The notes under the pieces were generated by a model. The model ran no database searches. It was not told where the DNA came from and saw only the letters and a program-made list of their open reading frames with translations. Below, piece by piece: positions 17,628 to 25,672 of a stretch of DNA of 56,736 nucleotides; the stretch's first letter is position 1; each line of letters opens with the position of its first letter. A program made the translations under genes and the position numbers. The DNA comes from DATFLS01 sp964413425 (GTDB lineage Bacteria; Fidelibacterota; JAANXI01), in NCBI GenBank assembly GCA_964413425.1, contig CAYPST010000017.1:1-56736 (forward strand), in the 5' to 3' direction.

Positions 17628-18164
17628 TTACGTACGTAGCTGAAAATAGTAGAGTGCGGCAACCACCAGCGCATGGGAAATCTCCCCGGATTGTACCAGC
17701 GCCGGTGTCTCTGATACGGGGCGAATTTCCACGGCGATCTCCTCGAACTCCTCCAGCCGCACCGGTGCTGTTTTCCGGGCGTTCGACACCAGATACGTAT
17801 AACAATAATTGGTCTGGATTGCCGGATTCGGAGTGACAGTTCCTATCAGTTCAGGATGATCTCCGGTATAGCCGGTTTCCTCCTGCAGCTCCCGAACCGC
17901 CGCATCTGCGGGATCTTCGCCGGCATCCACCAGTCCGCCAGGTATCTCCAGGGTGATGGCATCAATTCCCTGACGATACTGCCGGATGAGGACAAGATCA
18001 TCCTTTGGTGTCACAGCCACCACATTCACCCAGTCCCTGGTATCCAGCGTATAAAATTCCCCTTCGGTTCTGGTGTCTTTTGAAATTCGACGCACTTTCC
18101 GAACGGAGAAAACCGGGGTTTCCAGTAAGGTTTTCCGTGCCAGAGTTTCCCATGGGTTCAGCAT
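17628..18164 (-). CDS. NUDIX hydrolase, ADP-ribose pyrophosphatase-like
   Basis: A 178-residue NUDIX enzyme. The NUDIX box is complete: GGLVDAGEDPADAAVRELQEETGY fits G-x5-E-x7-REUxEExGU. The flanking IRQYRQGID and TPNPAIQTNYCYTYLV segments suggest the ADP-ribose pyrophosphatase subgroup, which hydrolyses ADP-ribose to AMP and ribose 5-phosphate. The ATG at 18164 is preceded by AGAGA; a TTG at 18170 is less likely. A macrodomain protein at 29.6 kb also handles ADP-ribose but is not linked to it. Confidence 0.88.
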   Translation of the reverse strand: MLNPWETLARKTLLETPVFSVRKVRRISKDTRTEGEFYTLDTRDWVNVVAVTPKDDLVLIRQYRQGIDAITLEIPGGLVDAGEDPADAAVRELQEETGYTGDHPELIGTVTPNPAIQTNYCYTYLVSNARKTAPVRLEEFEEIAVEIRPVSETPALVQSGEISHALVVAALYYFQLRT

Positions 18165-18520
18165 ATTCAATCTCTTTTCTGTCAGTGACTGTTAACATAT
18201 TTCCGCAGCGGGGCACCTTTTCATATTAACCGGGTGCCTCTCACCCAGCTCTGTTCTTCCCCGCTCCCGACGGGCCTGTCCGGCCACTGATGGAAGAAGC
18301 AGAACCATATTTCTGTCAATGAAATATTGATTGCTCCCTCATAATTTTTTGCAATCCTTCAGATATTACCAGTCAACTTAGAACAATCGTACCTGTTCTG
18401 AAAGACAACTTCTGTCCCGGAACGGAAATGTCGAATGGAGCAACGAATTCCGTCTTGAACCATTTGCAGCCATTCAGTACAATATAATTCTTCAGGTATT
18501 ACAACCAAAAGGAGAAACCC
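18165..18520. other. Divergent intergenic region
   Basis: This gap lies between the minus-strand NUDIX gene and the plus-strand PLP enzyme gene, so it should hold two divergent promoters. GGGTG-cctct-CACCC (about 18229-18243) is a small hairpin. I looked for SAM-I or SAM-II riboswitch features ahead of the sulfur gene and found none. Confidence 0.4.
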
Positions 18521-18562
18521 ATCGCACCAATCGACTTTCATGAACTCCTGAAACAGGTATCC

Positions 18563-20305
18563 GTGGAGGAGCCACCGTTGCGGAGAGGCGACCCGGTGGA
18601 CGGAGAATTTGCCGTTGCGGGCACCCTTCCGACAGTGCAGGATGTCATTGATTTCAAAGAAGGGACTCATCAATACCAGTACGGGTATTACCGCTTCGTT
18701 GATCACCCCTATTTGAGGGAAATAAAACAGGCACTCGCGAAATTCTACCACAGGCGGCACTGTATTGTAATGACCAGTCCCCAGACCGCGTTTTACGAGC
18801 TGTTCGAACACCTGATTGCAGGGGCTGGAATTCCCCACGTCACAGTGCTCACCGATCAGCACACCGACTCCATAGATTGGCGGAATGCGTTTCAGTCTTA
18901 TCCCGGAGTAAAGCCGCACATCTATCGCATGCAAGAGCCGGACATCACCCGGAGTCAGCCTATTGATGAAGGTACTATCTGGATAATTTCAGTAGATGAC
19001 TACGGCAATATCATTCGTATGAATGATTCGTTCATTGCACAGATAACCAAACAACAAGCGCCGCTGATTCTGTTCGCGGATCACCTGGAATCTGAGCTGC
19101 CGGAACTGAAGGAAAAGCAATTTTCTATCGTGAATCTGCTACCGGGAAATGGCACCCTTGGGGGCGCCGCCATTCTGAGTAATTCTGATCGAACGATGAT
19201 GGCACTGCAAAACCGGATGAAGCAGCGGGGGCCAATACTTTCCAGCCGGAATGCCGCACGGATTCTCTCTGCGGATCCTCCTCCCGTTGAAGCTAATGAT
19301 GCTTATATCCGGGCGACAAACAGGATCGCCGATCTGGAAGACGGAACCGAGACATTTTTATACCCCTCCGGCATGAATGCCATCGCCAGCGCCCTGGATT
19401 TGGTACAGAGACCCGGAAAATCACAGGTGATCTCCATTGGCCATCTCTATACCGACACCTATGCCTCACTCAAATTTCAACAGAAAACACCGAATGAAGA
19501 ACCAAATCTCTTTCTGGGAGTGGATGAACTCGATCAACTGGAAGCATCAATTACGGACCAGACCACGGCCATTATCACCGAAACCATCACAAACCCGCTC
19601 AATGACGTGCCCGATCTGGATTATCTTGCGAAGATCGCGCGCAAAAAGGATATCACATTTCTCATCGATAACACCATCGCCACTCCGTTCAATTGCCAGC
19701 CCTTAGCCCACGGCGGAGATATAGTGATTCACAGCACGACGAAATTTTTCAGTGGTGGCAATGATCATGCAGGCGGGGCTATTGTAGTAGATTCGCCGGA
19801 ATATGCTGCGGCACTTCGATCCAGCCAATCCCGAAGACAGAACCGGATGTCCGTCCCGGAAGCTTCTATCTTATGGGATCACATTCAGGATTTTGAAGAT
19901 CGGATGGCCCGTTTCAACAAGAATGCCATGAGAGTTGCCGAATTTCTGGAAAACCAGCCGGCAGTAAAAAAGGTCCATTTCAGCCGGCTGCCTGACCACA
20001 GGTCACACCACGTCGCAAAGCAATTGTTGAGAGGTCCCGGCAGCCTGGTGAGCTGTATTTTACACAACGACACGCTGGAAGGACTGCGAACGGTGTATGA
20101 TACTCCCATGGATCATATCATCAAGGCGCCGACCCTGGGATCGAACCATACGCTCATCTGTCCGTATGTCATGATTGCGCATTACAGCGAGCCGGAGGAA
20201 CTGCTGCGTGAACTCGACCTCTCCCGGTACCTGGTGCGATTAGCCGTGGGCTGCGAGCATGATATCACACCGGTTCTCCGGGATCTGGAAAGAGCACTCG
20301 GATAA
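18563..20305 (+). CDS. Double-length cystathionine gamma-synthase-like PLP enzyme
   Basis: From the GTG at 18563 the product is 580 residues; it may start at an ATC at 18521 (594 residues). The C-terminal ~340 residues are a Cys/Met-metabolism PLP domain: YPSGMNAI near 267, LIDNT with Asp369, and HSTTK with the PLP lysine Lys394. Such enzymes make cystathionine or related thioethers from activated homoserine. The N-terminal ~240 residues (SLPT-like TLPTVQDVIDFKEG, GYYRFVDHP) resemble the extension of fungal Str2/met-7 cystathionine gamma-synthases and look like a degenerate PLP half without a lysine. Its exact reaction is not proven. It converges on the sulfur-carrier operon. Confidence 0.82.
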   Translation: MEEPPLRRGDPVDGEFAVAGTLPTVQDVIDFKEGTHQYQYGYYRFVDHPYLREIKQALAKFYHRRHCIVMTSPQTAFYELFEHLIAGAGIPHVTVLTDQHTDSIDWRNAFQSYPGVKPHIYRMQEPDITRSQPIDEGTIWIISVDDYGNIIRMNDSFIAQITKQQAPLILFADHLESELPELKEKQFSIVNLLPGNGTLGGAAILSNSDRTMMALQNRMKQRGPILSSRNAARILSADPPPVEANDAYIRATNRIADLEDGTETFLYPSGMNAIASALDLVQRPGKSQVISIGHLYTDTYASLKFQQKTPNEEPNLFLGVDELDQLEASITDQTTAIITETITNPLNDVPDLDYLAKIARKKDITFLIDNTIATPFNCQPLAHGGDIVIHSTTKFFSGGNDHAGGAIVVDSPEYAAALRSSQSRRQNRMSVPEASILWDHIQDFEDRMARFNKNAMRVAEFLENQPAVKKVHFSRLPDHRSHHVAKQLLRGPGSLVSCILHNDTLEGLRTVYDTPMDHIIKAPTLGSNHTLICPYVMIAHYSEPEELLRELDLSRYLVRLAVGCEHDITPVLRDLERALG

Positions 20306-20340
20306 TGATAATGTGCCCTGGGTACAATGAGCAACACTTC

Positions 20341-20489
20341 CCGCTGTCAGTACCGGGAGTGCTGACAGCGGTATGGAGCCCCCCGGCTTAACAGCCGGGG
20401 TTCCTCCTTTGACTCCGCACACAGGCGGAGTCTGGGCGGAATCCCGCCCAGAAGACCATGCATCCACGCTTTGACAAACGTGGTCTTCT
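20341..20489. other. Array of five consecutive perfect hairpins
   Basis: Five inverted repeats follow one another between two convergent genes: CCGCTGTCAG (20341-20350/20362-20371), CCCCGGCT (20381-20388/20393-20400), GACTCCGC (20411-20418/20425-20432), CTGGGCGG (20432-20439/20444-20451) and AGAAGACC (20450-20457/20482-20489). All stems are perfect and 8-10 bp. The array could be a bidirectional termination zone, a structured RNA, or a remnant of an IS200/IS605-like end, whose hairpins look similar. No transposase is present. Confidence 0.7.
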
Positions 20490-20536
20490 GGAGGGCGGGA
20501 TAAATGTGTTAAAAAACTGCTGGTGCAGGGATTATA

Positions 20537-21979
20537 CTAATACTGCGGAATTGATTCATCCACCTCCTCCGCCCAGGCGTTGATTCCACCCACTAAATTT
20601 TTCACCTTCTTGAATCCAGCCTGCTGCATGAACTCAACGGCTTCGGCGCTGCGGACACCGGTCCGGCAGTGGACGACGATATCATCTGCGGTATTCAGTT
20701 CTGCAATTCGTTCCGGGAGCTCCTGCAGCGGGATCAGCTTGCTCCCTTCGATGCGTGAAATCTGGTACTCTTCCGGTCTGCGGACGTCAAGAATAAAGAC
20801 CTCTTCATTCCGTTCAAGCTTCTCCTGCAGTTGCTTCGGAGTTATCTCCAGCTGCTCGCCCAGCTCTTTCGCCTCCTGCTCTTCACCGCGAATCCCACAG
20901 AATTCCTCATAATCAATCAGTTCGTGGATGGTTGGATTCTCGCCGCACACCGGGCACTCCGGATCTTTTTTGGCCTGCACTTCCCGGAATTTCATCTTCA
21001 GCGCATCGAACAGCAGCAGCCTGCCTGCCAGACTTTCCCCGCGGCCCAGTATCAGCTTGATGGTTTCGGTTGCCTGGATAGTTCCTACAATGCCGGGGAG
21101 AACACCCAGCACACCCCCTTCCGCGCAGCTGGGGACCAGCCCGGGTGGTGGCGGCTCCGGATAGAGACACCGGTAACACGGTCCGCCGTCAGTGGCAAAA
21201 ATCGAAGCCTGGCCTTCGAATCGAAAGATACTGCCATAGACATTCGGAATGCCCAGCAACACACAGGCATCATTGACCAGATACCGGGTGGGGAAATTGT
21301 CCGTTCCGTCAACCACTACATCATACCCCCTCAGAATGTCCAGGGCATTTTCTGAAGTTAAGCGAGTCGGATAGGTTTCGACCTCCACGCCCGGATTCAT
21401 CTGCTTCACTCGCTTTTCAGCCACTTCCAGCTTGCTGCGCCCGACATCTTCCGTGGAGTAAATCACCTGCCGCTGCAGGTTAGTGAAATCCACCACATCA
21501 AAATCCACGAGGCCCAATTTTCCAACGCCGGCAGCGGCCAGATAGGAAATCAGCGGAGTGCCCAATCCGCCCGCTCCAACCACCAGCACACTGGACTGTC
21601 TGATTTTCTTCTGCCCTTCCATGGCCACTTCCGGCATAATGAGATGCCGGCTGTAGCGCTGAATTTCCTCCCGATTCAATTGCCCGTTTCTCCCGGCGTC
21701 CACACCTCCCGCCACTGACGGAATAATGCTCAAACTGTCATTCTCGGAGATTTCGGTGGCTTCCTTATCCAGATACCGGATGTTGTCATCATTCACATAG
21801 ACATTAATAAAATTCCTGAGATCCCCGTTATCATCGAACAGGTGTTTTTTTAAATCCGGGTACTGGTTTGCCAGTGCTCCCAGCAACTCTCCAACCGTTT
21901 CACCTTCTACCTGCACCGAATCATTGTTCTGTGCATATCCCCGCAATGCGGTGGGAATTTCTATGGTCACTCTGCTCAT
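20537..21979 (-). CDS. Sulfur carrier-adenylyltransferase-rhodanese fusion (CysO/MoaD-MoeZ type)
   Basis: A 480-residue three-domain protein. Residues 1-92 are a MoaD/ThiS/CysO ubiquitin-like carrier ending in Gly91-Gly92. Residues ~103-350 are a ThiF/MoeB adenylating enzyme with GAGGLG (135-140), a CYRC...CPVC zinc site (Cys268, 271, 342, 345) and a probable active-site cysteine at 285. Residues ~375-480 are a rhodanese with catalytic Cys438 in HCRTGVRS. The parts would adenylate a carrier C-terminus and sulfurate it to a thiocarboxylate. The Gly-Gly is internal here, so cleavage or supply of a separate carrier is needed. It is last in the operon, 28 bases after the M67 peptidase gene. Confidence 0.9.
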   Translation of the reverse strand: MSRVTIEIPTALRGYAQNNDSVQVEGETVGELLGALANQYPDLKKHLFDDNGDLRNFINVYVNDDNIRYLDKEATEISENDSLSIIPSVAGGVDAGRNGQLNREEIQRYSRHLIMPEVAMEGQKKIRQSSVLVVGAGGLGTPLISYLAAAGVGKLGLVDFDVVDFTNLQRQVIYSTEDVGRSKLEVAEKRVKQMNPGVEVETYPTRLTSENALDILRGYDVVVDGTDNFPTRYLVNDACVLLGIPNVYGSIFRFEGQASIFATDGGPCYRCLYPEPPPPGLVPSCAEGGVLGVLPGIVGTIQATETIKLILGRGESLAGRLLLFDALKMKFREVQAKKDPECPVCGENPTIHELIDYEEFCGIRGEEQEAKELGEQLEITPKQLQEKLERNEEVFILDVRRPEEYQISRIEGSKLIPLQELPERIAELNTADDIVVHCRTGVRSAEAVEFMQQAGFKKVKNLVGGINAWAEEVDESIPQY

Positions 21980-22007
21980 ATTCTCTCTGCTCCTCACTTC
22001 GTTCAGG

Positions 22008-22439
22008 TTATTGGTGATTGTCAATTTTTAGTTCGACTGCATCAAAGGCGGATCGATCGTCCCGTAACTCCCAGGCGCGTAACTCGTCTGCCCTCCCTCC
22101 GGATACGGACAGAATAAGATAGGAGTACCAGGGCCAGGCATGCTCCAGATCATATTGCGATGGACGTGGGGGATGATCAGGATGCGAGTGATACACCCCC
22201 AGCATCTCGCGGTTGGTTTCTCTCGCATAGTGTTCCGCAGCCTTAAATTCTCGCGGCGAAATCAAGTACCGGGTTTCCTGAGAACTCTCCCGTTCATTTC
22301 GCTGGGCACGGACTTCCTGCACCACTCGCTGTCCATTCCGGATTATGCCGATGAGAAATCCGCAACATTCATACGGATAATCTTCTTCTCCATGCCTTTT
22401 TATGGCTTGATGCGCATCCATATTTAACTGTACAATCAT
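22008..22439 (-). CDS. M67 JAMM metallopeptidase (Mec-like)
   Basis: A 143-residue MPN/JAMM peptidase. The signature is intact: Glu in YPYECCG, then HSHPDHPPRPSQYD, fitting H-x-H-P-x6-S-x2-D. In Mycobacterium, Mec+ frees cysteine from the CysO-cysteine adduct. Position between cysM and the carrier fusion supports the same job here, and it may also process the carrier's internal Gly-Gly. The start at 22439 has GGGAG upstream and overlaps the cysM stop as ATGA. Confidence 0.9.
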   Translation of the reverse strand: MIVQLNMDAHQAIKRHGEEDYPYECCGFLIGIIRNGQRVVQEVRAQRNERESSQETRYLISPREFKAAEHYARETNREMLGVYHSHPDHPPRPSQYDLEHAWPWYSYLILSVSGGRADELRAWELRDDRSAFDAVELKIDNHQ

Positions 22440-23413
22440 ATATTCTCCCAAAATTTTTCATGGATGTATCGACGACCTCCGTCGGGGAAAATAGTAACCA
22501 CGACTCCGGATTCAAGGGATCTGGCAGCCTGAAAGCTCGCGAATGCCGCTGCACCGGAAGAAAGTCCGGCAAATATTCCTTCCTGAGCGGCCAGTCGTTT
22601 CACCATCTCCTGGGCAGCTTCCGTGCTCACGGTCAACGCTTGATCGGCTAACGCCTCATCATAGATTCCCGGAACAATGGCAGTTTCCATATGCTTTAAT
22701 CCTTCCAGACCATGCAATGGCGACTCCGGCTGCACACTGACAAGACGGATATGCTCATCCAATTCCTTCAATCGTCGTCCCGTTCCAATGAAGGTGCCGC
22801 TGGTGCCTAATCCGGCAACAAAATGCGTGATCTGCCCACTGGTCTGTTGCCAGATTTCCATGCCGGTCGAGTGATAATGCGCCCGCCAGTTTGCCGGATT
22901 ATTATACTGATCGAGATAGCAGTATTTGTCCGGATTATTGTGATAGATCGATTGGGCTTCCCGGATAGCACCGTCAGATCCTTCCCTGGGATCAGTCAGC
23001 ACCAGGTCCGCCCCATACGCTCGCAGTGTCCGGATAAGTTCCTCGCTCACATTTCCGGGCACACAGAGTTTCACCGTATAACCTTTTGAGGCGCCGATCA
23101 TGGCATAGGCCAGTGCCGTGTTCCCGGAGGATGCATCCAGAATGACCTTGCCGCTGTTCAGTCTGCCGGAGCGCTCCGCCTGCAAAATCATGCTCAGTGC
23201 CGGCCGATCCTTCACCGATCCACCGGGATTCATCCATTCGGCTTTGGCATATATCCGAACGTCTTGTGACAGATCCTGCGAGAGCTGATCGAGCCGAAGA
23301 AGCGGTGTCATTCCGATGGTTTCCCAGACTCTGGTCCCCGACACTTCCGGAGTCGGTTCGGAACCGGTCACTGATTCCATTACATCAACGGAATCGATTT
23401 GATCTGTGTTCAT
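22436..23413 (-). CDS. cysM: Cysteine synthase, CysM type
   Basis: A 325-residue fold-type II PLP enzyme that makes cysteine from an activated serine and a sulfide donor. NPGGSVKDRPA holds the PLP lysine, ASSGNTALA the substrate loop, and GLGTSGTFIGTGR the phosphate loop. The pairing with an M67 peptidase and a sulfur carrier matches the mycobacterial mec-cysO-cysM cluster, where CysM uses O-phosphoserine and CysO thiocarboxylate. Substrate choice cannot be read from the sequence alone. Confidence 0.92.
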   Translation of the reverse strand: MNTDQIDSVDVMESVTGSEPTPEVSGTRVWETIGMTPLLRLDQLSQDLSQDVRIYAKAEWMNPGGSVKDRPALSMILQAERSGRLNSGKVILDASSGNTALAYAMIGASKGYTVKLCVPGNVSEELIRTLRAYGADLVLTDPREGSDGAIREAQSIYHNNPDKYCYLDQYNNPANWRAHYHSTGMEIWQQTSGQITHFVAGLGTSGTFIGTGRRLKELDEHIRLVSVQPESPLHGLEGLKHMETAIVPGIYDEALADQALTVSTEAAQEMVKRLAAQEGIFAGLSSGAAAFASFQAARSLESGVVVTIFPDGGRRYIHEKFWENI

Positions 23414-23460
23414 AATTCTCTGCGACTTTTTGTTTAACCTGGTATCCGGTTTGTCTGTTC

Positions 23461-23715
23461 TTATGATTCAAATTCCACCTGCATCACCCATTCACTGTTA
23501 CCTCGTATGCGTACATTGTGTTTTTCGAGCCATCGCACCAGCGTGTCTTTATCTTTCGCTTCCCACTGACATATCATCCGCCCGGCGATGGTATCACACC
23601 AGGCATGGAGATGCCGAACCTCCTCATCCGATGCTCGTTGCAACCGTTCCACCAAACCAGTAATTGCCTGACGGGTTAAGCAGGCGACCACATGGACCGA
23701 AAGAAACTTTGTCAT
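23461..23715 (-). CDS. Small protein of unknown function in the cysteine operon
   Basis: An 84-residue protein starting MTKFLSVHVV, with AGGA upstream of the ATG at 23715. The alternation and the AGRMICQWEAKDKDTLVRWLEKH segment recall the DUF4242/ferredoxin-like small-protein group, but I am not sure. It contains three cysteines. Its place between the sulfurtransferase and cysM genes (gaps of 59 and 47 bases) makes it a candidate accessory factor for sulfur transfer. Confidence 0.7.
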   Translation of the reverse strand: MTKFLSVHVVACLTRQAITGLVERLQRASDEEVRHLHAWCDTIAGRMICQWEAKDKDTLVRWLEKHNVRIRGNSEWVMQVEFES

Positions 23716-23774
23716 AATTTCCTGTTGTATGATGAGGTGAGCTGACGACGAAGTCAGCTCACCTCTGATGTCCG

Positions 23775-24638
23775 TTATCCCTGTTGTCCGTTTCCTTTTT
23801 CGATGGGAGCGCCGATTAGGTTGCCCCATTCGGTCCAGCTCCCGTCGTAGTTCCTCACCTTCTCATAGCCCAGCAGATATTTCAGTACAAACCAGGTATG
23901 AGAGGATCGCTCGCCAATTCTGCAGTAGGCGACGGTTTCTTTCTCAGGATCAACTCCGGCACCCCCATAGATTTCTTTCAACTCCCGGTAGGATTTGAAG
24001 GTCCCGTCCTCGTTCACAGCAGACGCCCATGGAATATCCACGGCACCCGGGATATGCCCTCCCCGCTGGGCAGTTTCGGACATCCCTGCCGGGGCAATCA
24101 CTTCGCCGGTGAATTCTGCCGGCGAACGAACATCAACCAGGTTCAGCCGATGCTGATGCAGGCTATCGAGGATCAGGTCCTTTGTCGCCCGGACGTTATC
24201 ATCCGGAAACTTCGCTTCATACTCCGTTCGCGTAAAGGACGGCACCTCTTTCACCAGTTCACGGGCCTCCTGGATCCACTTTTTACGGCCACCGTTCATG
24301 ATTTTCAGGTTCTCCTCCGGGTGCTGATAGTATCGGAATTCCCAGAGTGCGTATGCCGCAAACCAGTTGTTGTTATCACCATAGAACACCACTATTGTAT
24401 CCCGCGTCAATCCGAGATCACTGGCCAGCGCTTCGAACTGCTCTCTGGTCAGAATATCACGCCGGATCTGGTCATTGAGCTGGGTTTCCCAGTTCAAGCC
24501 TGCGGCACCTTCAATATGTCCGTCCGTATATGCCGATGTATCCACATCAACCTCCAGCAAACGGATATTGTCATTGTTTTTATGTTCCTCAACCCACTGT
24601 GTACTCACCAAAACTTCCGGCTTTGCATAATCATTCAT
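23775..24638 (-). CDS. Two-domain thiosulfate sulfurtransferase (rhodanese)
   Basis: A 287-residue tandem rhodanese. The N-terminal domain is inactive-like and the C-terminal domain has the active loop CRIGERSSH, whose cysteine carries persulfide. GHIEGAAGLNW and GHIPGAVDIPW mark the two domains. It probably supplies sulfane sulfur from thiosulfate to the carrier fusion downstream. I chose the ATG at 24638, which has AGGAT upstream, over ATG 24671. It is the first gene of the five-gene operon. Confidence 0.92.
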   Translation of the reverse strand: MNDYAKPEVLVSTQWVEEHKNNDNIRLLEVDVDTSAYTDGHIEGAAGLNWETQLNDQIRRDILTREQFEALASDLGLTRDTIVVFYGDNNNWFAAYALWEFRYYQHPEENLKIMNGGRKKWIQEARELVKEVPSFTRTEYEAKFPDDNVRATKDLILDSLHQHRLNLVDVRSPAEFTGEVIAPAGMSETAQRGGHIPGAVDIPWASAVNEDGTFKSYRELKEIYGGAGVDPEKETVAYCRIGERSSHTWFVLKYLLGYEKVRNYDGSWTEWGNLIGAPIEKGNGQQG

Positions 24639-24670
24639 GGTTATCCTCATCTTTATATTATTTTGAGTCA

Positions 24671-24676
24671 ATTATA
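24671..24676 (-). promoter_or_regulatory. Candidate -10 box of the sulfur operon
   Basis: TATAAT on the minus strand, about 33 bases before the sulfurtransferase start. A small inverted repeat, ACACT-cgttgcc-AGTGT, lies directly upstream and could be an operator. No good -35 box is at the expected distance, so confidence is low. Confidence 0.3.
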
Positions 24677-24927
24677 ATCACACTCGTTGCCAGTGTATTG
24701 TGAATTCAATTACATATAACTCCATAGATATAAACAGTGAGATCCCCGGCCCTCAGGCCGGACACTGACAGCGTGCTGTTTTTGGACGTAATTCGAGAAA
24801 CAGGGACCACGCTCGGTCCTCGGAAGGCAAAGGACTATACCAAACTACTGATATGTATTCTTCGTACACCCCATGATGCATGAATATATGAGTTTCGATC
24901 TCATATTTCAAACGCTTTTTTCATTTT

Positions 24928-25103
24928 TATGACTATTAAATCTACTCAGGACAATTCCCGGAACGGTGCACGCTCAGATATTTTTCTTCTTCACCCCGGG
25001 ATTTCCCAACGGGATCCCTTACGGGACATCCCGGGGGTTCCGGGAAAACAGTCCCTCTGTTGAACCGTTGTAACGGTTTTCCTGAGTTGACTTAATAGTC
25101 ATA
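24928..25103. mobile_element. MITE-like element, copy 1
   Basis: A 176-base non-coding element. Its ends read TATGACTATTAAATCTACTC and, reversed, TATGACTATTAAGTCAACTC, a near-perfect terminal inverted repeat of about 27 bases. The TA at each tip may be a target duplication, as for IS630/mariner-type elements. The interior is GC-rich with nested palindromes (CCCCGGGA...CCCGGGG). A related element lies at 39522-39738. Confidence 0.65.
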
Positions 25104-25122
25104 CAGGTTATAAGCAGAGTCG

Positions 25123-25653
25123 TTACTGAGTTAGGGCCTTTAATTTGTCGCGGGCATATTTGAACTGGGTTTCTGCTCGCCCGATATATTCATGGGCTTC
25201 ATCAATATACCCATCCACCGAAGTTGACCACACACGGTTCAGGTATCGTTCGCCGGCAGCAAAATTACTCATGATATCGGCGTAATCCTGCAGCGTGTAG
25301 CCATGGCCGATGCTTTCACGTGCTTCCACAAAGGTGTTGAGATCTTTGATGAAAGTGTCATCAATGCGCTCAGGCAGCTCATACACATCGATGGAAGACT
25401 TTTCCTGATTGAGGTTTTCCACATTGCTGACGATACGCTCAAGGCTCTGGTTCAGGCTTTCAATATTTTGTTTTACTCGTTCCTCGGCTCGCGCACTGCG
25501 ATGAGAGCTGATTCGGAGAAGCGCGACTCCGAGGAATCCAACGATCAATGCCGGAAGAAAATACGTCCAGTTGACCGACCACTCATGGAGTACGGTAGCA
25601 TAGGAACCGGTTAGAAAGCCAATTGTGATTAAAAGTACGCCTGTATTTCTCAT
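25123..25653 (-). CDS. Membrane-anchored coiled-coil protein, downstream of OPT transporter
   Basis: A 176-residue protein that I do not recognise. Two membrane helices (about residues 4-22 and 30-46) are followed by a long helical region with coiled-coil character (about 55-85) and a second helical domain. It starts 19 bases after the OPT transporter stop, so it is almost surely co-expressed and may be a partner or regulator of it. No enzymatic motif is visible. Confidence 0.75.
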   Translation of the reverse strand: MRNTGVLLITIGFLTGSYATVLHEWSVNWTYFLPALIVGFLGVALLRISSHRSARAEERVKQNIESLNQSLERIVSNVENLNQEKSSIDVYELPERIDDTFIKDLNTFVEARESIGHGYTLQDYADIMSNFAAGERYLNRVWSTSVDGYIDEAHEYIGRAETQFKYARDKLKALTQ

Positions 25654-25672
25654 TACGATATCCTCCGTGCGC

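Larger units (their letters stand above)
24639..25122. other. Intergenic region upstream of the sulfurtransferase operon
   Basis: No gene. It holds the operon promoter region, GC hairpins near 24735-24760 (GGCCctcaGGCC) and a 176-base MITE-like element (24928-25103). Confidence 0.5.

Noticed and set aside
18220..18520. SAM riboswitch ahead of the PLP enzyme gene
   Set aside because: None of the conserved SAM-I or SAM-II core motifs could be found on the plus strand.
20341..20489. CRISPR-like array
   Set aside because: The hairpins differ in sequence and there is no constant repeat with spacers.
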